From positions 188,001-252,000 of the forward strand of contig NMRA01000475.1 in NCBI GenBank assembly GCA_002633005.1: 64,000 nucleotides of DNA, given 5' to 3'. Under the pieces are notes generated by a model, which did no database searches, was not told where the DNA came from, and saw nothing but the letters and a program-made list of their open reading frames with translations. Positions 60,952 through 64,000 of this stretch are shown here, piece by piece (positions within the stretch are counted from its first letter, which is position 1; each line of letters begins with the position of its first letter). Made by a program: the position numbers and the translations under genes. This stretch comes from Phoronis australis (taxonomy: Eukaryota > Phoronida > Phoronidae).

Positions 60952-62022
60952 ATGTCTTTGGATTCTGTCACGGTAGAGGTGAAACCAGATCGTGTAATGC
61001 GTAGCCTGACCTTTGGCCAAAATGAAGACCTCTGTAACTCTGTAGGTCAACAGTTAGCACGTCATATTTACAAGGTCATGTTTTTTTTAAATACAGCATC
61101 AAAACATTGATTGCTTGTATTTCGTAAGTTCACTAATTCACCTATTTTATGGTTTTGAGATTTGAACATACAAAGCGTTTTAGAAATTCTATGGTTCATT
61201 TGTTCCTTGTTGTCAAATACCTGCATGGGTTTGATTTTTGTAGGATCTAGCTACAGTCGCGGCACTGTGTACGATAAAGAATGACGTACTATTCTACAGC
61301 AGAATGTCGCAAGCATCATTAGATTGTTTCAATTACAAGAAGTTATATGGTGAGGGCGTACTGATCTTTCATCACTGGGTCGATGTGAGATCTGATAAAT
61401 ATCGAAAATGTTCTCGAGGAAAGCCGTGTCGTGAAACCCGCGCGTCTTCAAATATTTTAAGTCGTTGTTGAATTTCTAGAAAAAACTAGCAGTACCCTAC
61501 TTCATATTCGACGGAACCGCATCAGCAGTGCATGGAGATAACGACACAGATATCAGCATCATGGAATACAACATCAAGAAAGTTGTACAAAACTTGCATT
61601 TAATTCCTATTTATTACAGTTGCAAATACAAGGAATGCGATCTCACCGGAACTCAGTGGTTGACAGATGACGGCACGGAAATCCTGTTCAGTGGAAATGG
61701 CGCGAAAAAGTTCTACTTCATGGATAAGAGAGATTATAGTAAACTGAAAAAGGTAGAGTGGGTTCATTTCTTTGCTACTACAGACATATTCACATGGAAA
61801 GAAATTCCTAATGATCTCGGATCTGTCACAGAACTACATGTACATAATCCCCGAATGGCACATTGTAAAATTGAATACCCAAAAAGACGTAATTTTCCGT
61901 TAAAGAGGTACGGATTCGAAGGTGTTCAGATTTGGGACCCCAACGACATCAGAAAATACCTGGAAATGAACTATGGATACATAGGACGAGATGCTGTGAG
62001 GAACCGCGAGAAGAACTGCTAA
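60952..62022 (+). CDS. LicD/fukutin-like protein, three exons
   Basis: Exons 60952-61074, 61244-61349 and 61493-62022 join in phase to 252 codons plus TAA. Exon 2/3 gives LYVPYFIFDGTASAVHGDND and TDISIMEYNI: the 'GT.L....D.DIDI' start of the LicD nucleotidyltransferase-like domain. Near the C-terminus, FPLKRYGFEGVQIWDPNDI then KYLEMNYG is the closing LicD pattern (FPL...FEG...P.....YL...YG). LicD-family proteins transfer phosphocholine or, in fukutin and FKRP, ribitol-5-phosphate onto glycans. At 252 residues it is little more than the domain and lacks the type II membrane anchor of fukutin. Exon 1 (41 codons) has a weak donor (AAG|GTCATG) and is the least certain part. Confidence 0.72.
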
Positions 62023-62494
62023 ATGAAACGACCTCAACCCGTATGTGAACACTCCAGTTATTGAACGATTAGACTATTTACAGTCAGTGATTGTTCTTGT
62101 TCTAGCAAATACCCGTTGTGCACATATCATGATTCATAACTACAAAGATTATTTCCCAGAATTTAACACGAGAGGTAACTAATGCAAGAAAATGTCATTA
62201 TGGAGGGAATGATAATTTCCTTGAAACTATTGTTACTAATTACAACGTTCTTTCCTTTAGTGCCCGAGTGGAACTTATTTCGCCCATAGGTAAGGTTTCA
62301 TCCATATTTGGGCCAATGACAAAACTAAACGCCTGGGCCATCGCGTGGTCTAATTGTTTTAGTCGAAATCTAACTAGAAATTATCTTTACTATTTTCCGT
62401 TCTACATGAATACGAACCCAAAAGAATTTTCTATAATTCTGTGCTCATGTACACTTATTTTTGGTTTACATGGATGATTGTGTAATCCTATTTT

Positions 62495-62619
62495 GCTCTT
62501 GATGACCCCAGAGTTAAAGTTATAAGTTCGAGTCTGAACTCAAAATCTCGAGTTTTTACGCGAAATATCAAGTTTGTACTCGAGTTTGAAGCTGCAATCT
62601 TGATGTCATCAAGTGCAAA
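62495..62619. mobile_element. Short palindromic MITE, copy 2
   Basis: CTTGATGACCCCAGAG at the left, GATGTCATCAAGTGCAA at the right, with CTCGAG-type motifs inside, as in the copy at 14622-14757. Confidence 0.55.
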
Positions 62620-63371
62620 CTTGTTCTAAACACTCATCTGCGTAAATCATAACACAATTGATTACATCATAATTGATAATTATCTTGAATTTTGATTAAA
62701 GTAGAAAGAGAAATCTCAAATAGTTCGAGTTACATTTCGAGTAAATAGATAAGGTCCCGGGAACTGGTGGTTTGGTGTCGTCAACAATACAATGAATTAG
62801 CACAAGGTAACGCTGCGACAGCTTGAATTGCTTTTGGAGACGGTAAGTATTAGGCTGAACAAGAGATAATTGTAATGTCGCTTCATTCTTTAGACGTCAG
62901 CACATGTTGCATTATACAGTATTTGGAAGGTTGGGCGACAACAGTTGGAAGACAATGTTTCCAAAATGGTGACTTGCGTGCTCATGTTTGTCTTTTCCAG
63001 TTCAATTCACCGTCGCTTGCGTGAAAAGCTCACGCTGTCGAGAGCGTTGAGACACAACTGAGGACGACAAATCACGTCAAAGTCGTATTTTAATGATCAT
63101 ATGTTTGAAAAGACACAAGGGTGCTGCTTAAGGGCACGTATTCATGTTTCGTGGAATTTAAACAGGATGAAGAATCGTCCAAGGTCATATTCCGACTTGT
63201 GACGCAGTAGTGGTGGAACTGAAGGAGGGTTCAAAGCTAAGTAGATAAATTACACACATTTTGCATTACGTATGTATTCCGACGAATTCCAAAAATTAAC
63301 ATCACAACATTGTTATCTTCATACAAGAACATCGAGACCCTTTTATTAGGTCTAATTAGCATGTCCGTGTG
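62620..63371. other. Spacer between the LicD-like and receptor-like genes
   Basis: The two genes converge here (plus and minus strand), so it should hold 3' UTRs. No repeat or element recognised. Confidence 0.35.
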
Positions 63372-63543
63372 TCAAGGTGCAGAGACAAGACCCGAAGTAA
63401 CGTTCTCCATCAAAGCTGTCAAATTGCACGTAGCCGATGAAAACGTCTCCGTGGGTTTAAACTGGACCAATGCGATAAAATAGGTTGTCACGATACCCAC
63501 CATCTGGAAGAACGCAAGAACGGAAATGGTGAAATATCGAGGC
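63372..63543 (-). CDS. Gustatory-receptor-like protein, last exon
   Basis: Acceptor tttttacatag, then one base plus 56 codons to TGA. It encodes YFTISVLAFFQMVGIVTTYF followed by IALVQFKP: a final membrane helix ending in the TYxxxxxQF signature of the insect-type gustatory receptor (7tm_7) superfamily and its relatives in other invertebrates. These are seven-helix, inverted-topology ligand-gated channels. About 28 residues follow the motif, a longer tail than usual. A tiny possible upstream exon (63720-63692, phase-compatible) precedes it; the body of the gene must lie beyond the right edge. Confidence 0.7.
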
Positions 63544-64000
63544 CTATGTAAAAATAGCTCAATGAAGCATTTCTACTCTTCTATTACTGCATCAACAAGA
63601 ATATCCAGGCTGAATTAATGGCGTTTCATCATTTCTGTTTCAATGATTTCGACTTATATTAATTAGATTCGACATTTCCGTAAAATCTTACAAACCAGCC
63701 TGTTCTTGCAAGGGAATCAACTGGTTCATGGTTTAAAAAAGAGTTCACCACCAAATCTTATGTGAAGTGGACTGGCAGATTTGGAATGGTTAGGTAACCC
63801 TGTCAAAATTGATAGTTTTGGTGCTGTTTTACCTGTCGAATGGCCCGTTTGTGAGTGGATCATTTGCCACCATAGCGTGGAAAGTTTGATGCGTGTTGGG
63901 TGGTTCAGTTATCTGACTGCTCATAATTTGTGTAAGTAAGGAGGGGGTCCTTTAAGGTTTTAGATCTTTATGTCAAGAAACATGAATTCGTGATCGCGTC

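Noticed and set aside
1-64000. CRISPR arrays, bacterial operons, ribosomal RNA
   Set aside because: The window is eukaryotic; the only regular arrays are microsatellites, a minisatellite and the 21-bp transposon repeats, none with spacers. No rRNA was recognised; tRNA genes were not searched exhaustively by eye.

Overview
This looks like a piece of an intron-rich, AT-rich, transposon-laden animal genome. It holds split genes with GT-AG introns, a selenoprotein gene with its recoding signals, and remnants of many eukaryotic element types (RNase-H LINE, CR1/L2-like and other LINEs, Penelope-like, Gypsy-type LTRs, piggyBac-, hAT- and Tc1-like DNA elements). A SUEL-type lectin exon, a gustatory-receptor-like exon and a LicD/fukutin-like gene suggest a marine invertebrate, perhaps a deuterostome such as a hemichordate or echinoderm. 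That placement is inference; no species is assigned.

Genes. (1) Complete selenoprotein N (SELENON) on the minus strand, 8 coding exons between 13655 and 1080, 605 residues, with an in-frame Sec UGA at 3158-3156, a strong hairpin 6 nt downstream of it, and a SECIS-like hairpin at 244-201. (2) A ninjurin-family membrane protein on the minus strand, five exons between 24178 and 20472, first exon not found. (3) A lectin gene on the minus strand: signal-peptide exon at 58934-58858 and SUEL/Gal_Lectin exon at 48815-48574. The signal-peptide exon and its surroundings have a paralogous copy at 36621-36545 whose start codon is lost. (4) A three-exon plus-strand gene at 60952-62022 encoding a 252-residue LicD/fukutin-like protein. 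(5) The last exon of a gustatory-receptor-like gene on the minus strand at 63543-63372, running off the right edge.

Between the genes almost everything recognisable is mobile DNA. 3860-4977 is a piggyBac-like element and 10614-11281 a solo LTR, both in SELENON introns. 15847-18525 is a hAT-like element with long TIRs and a perfect 8-bp target duplication. 26355-31152 is a dead LINE carrying a 2.1-kb TTAA-flanked element (itself containing a small MITE) and a second TIR element that contains the assembly gap. 37842-38541 is a second solo LTR inside another LINE fossil. 42705-44309 is a second copy of the TTAA element. 50265-52821 is an RNase-H-bearing LINE that has lost its RT core. 53447-54949 is a TIR-bounded composite holding a Penelope-like remnant. 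55931-57892 is an integrase-type DNA transposon with arrays of a 21-bp palindromic repeat inside both ends.

The genes are not an operon and show no evident functional link. The most informative features are the recoding signals of SELENON, the nested insertions (dated by interrupted reading frames and target duplications), the duplicated signal-peptide exon, and the palindromic-repeat transposon.
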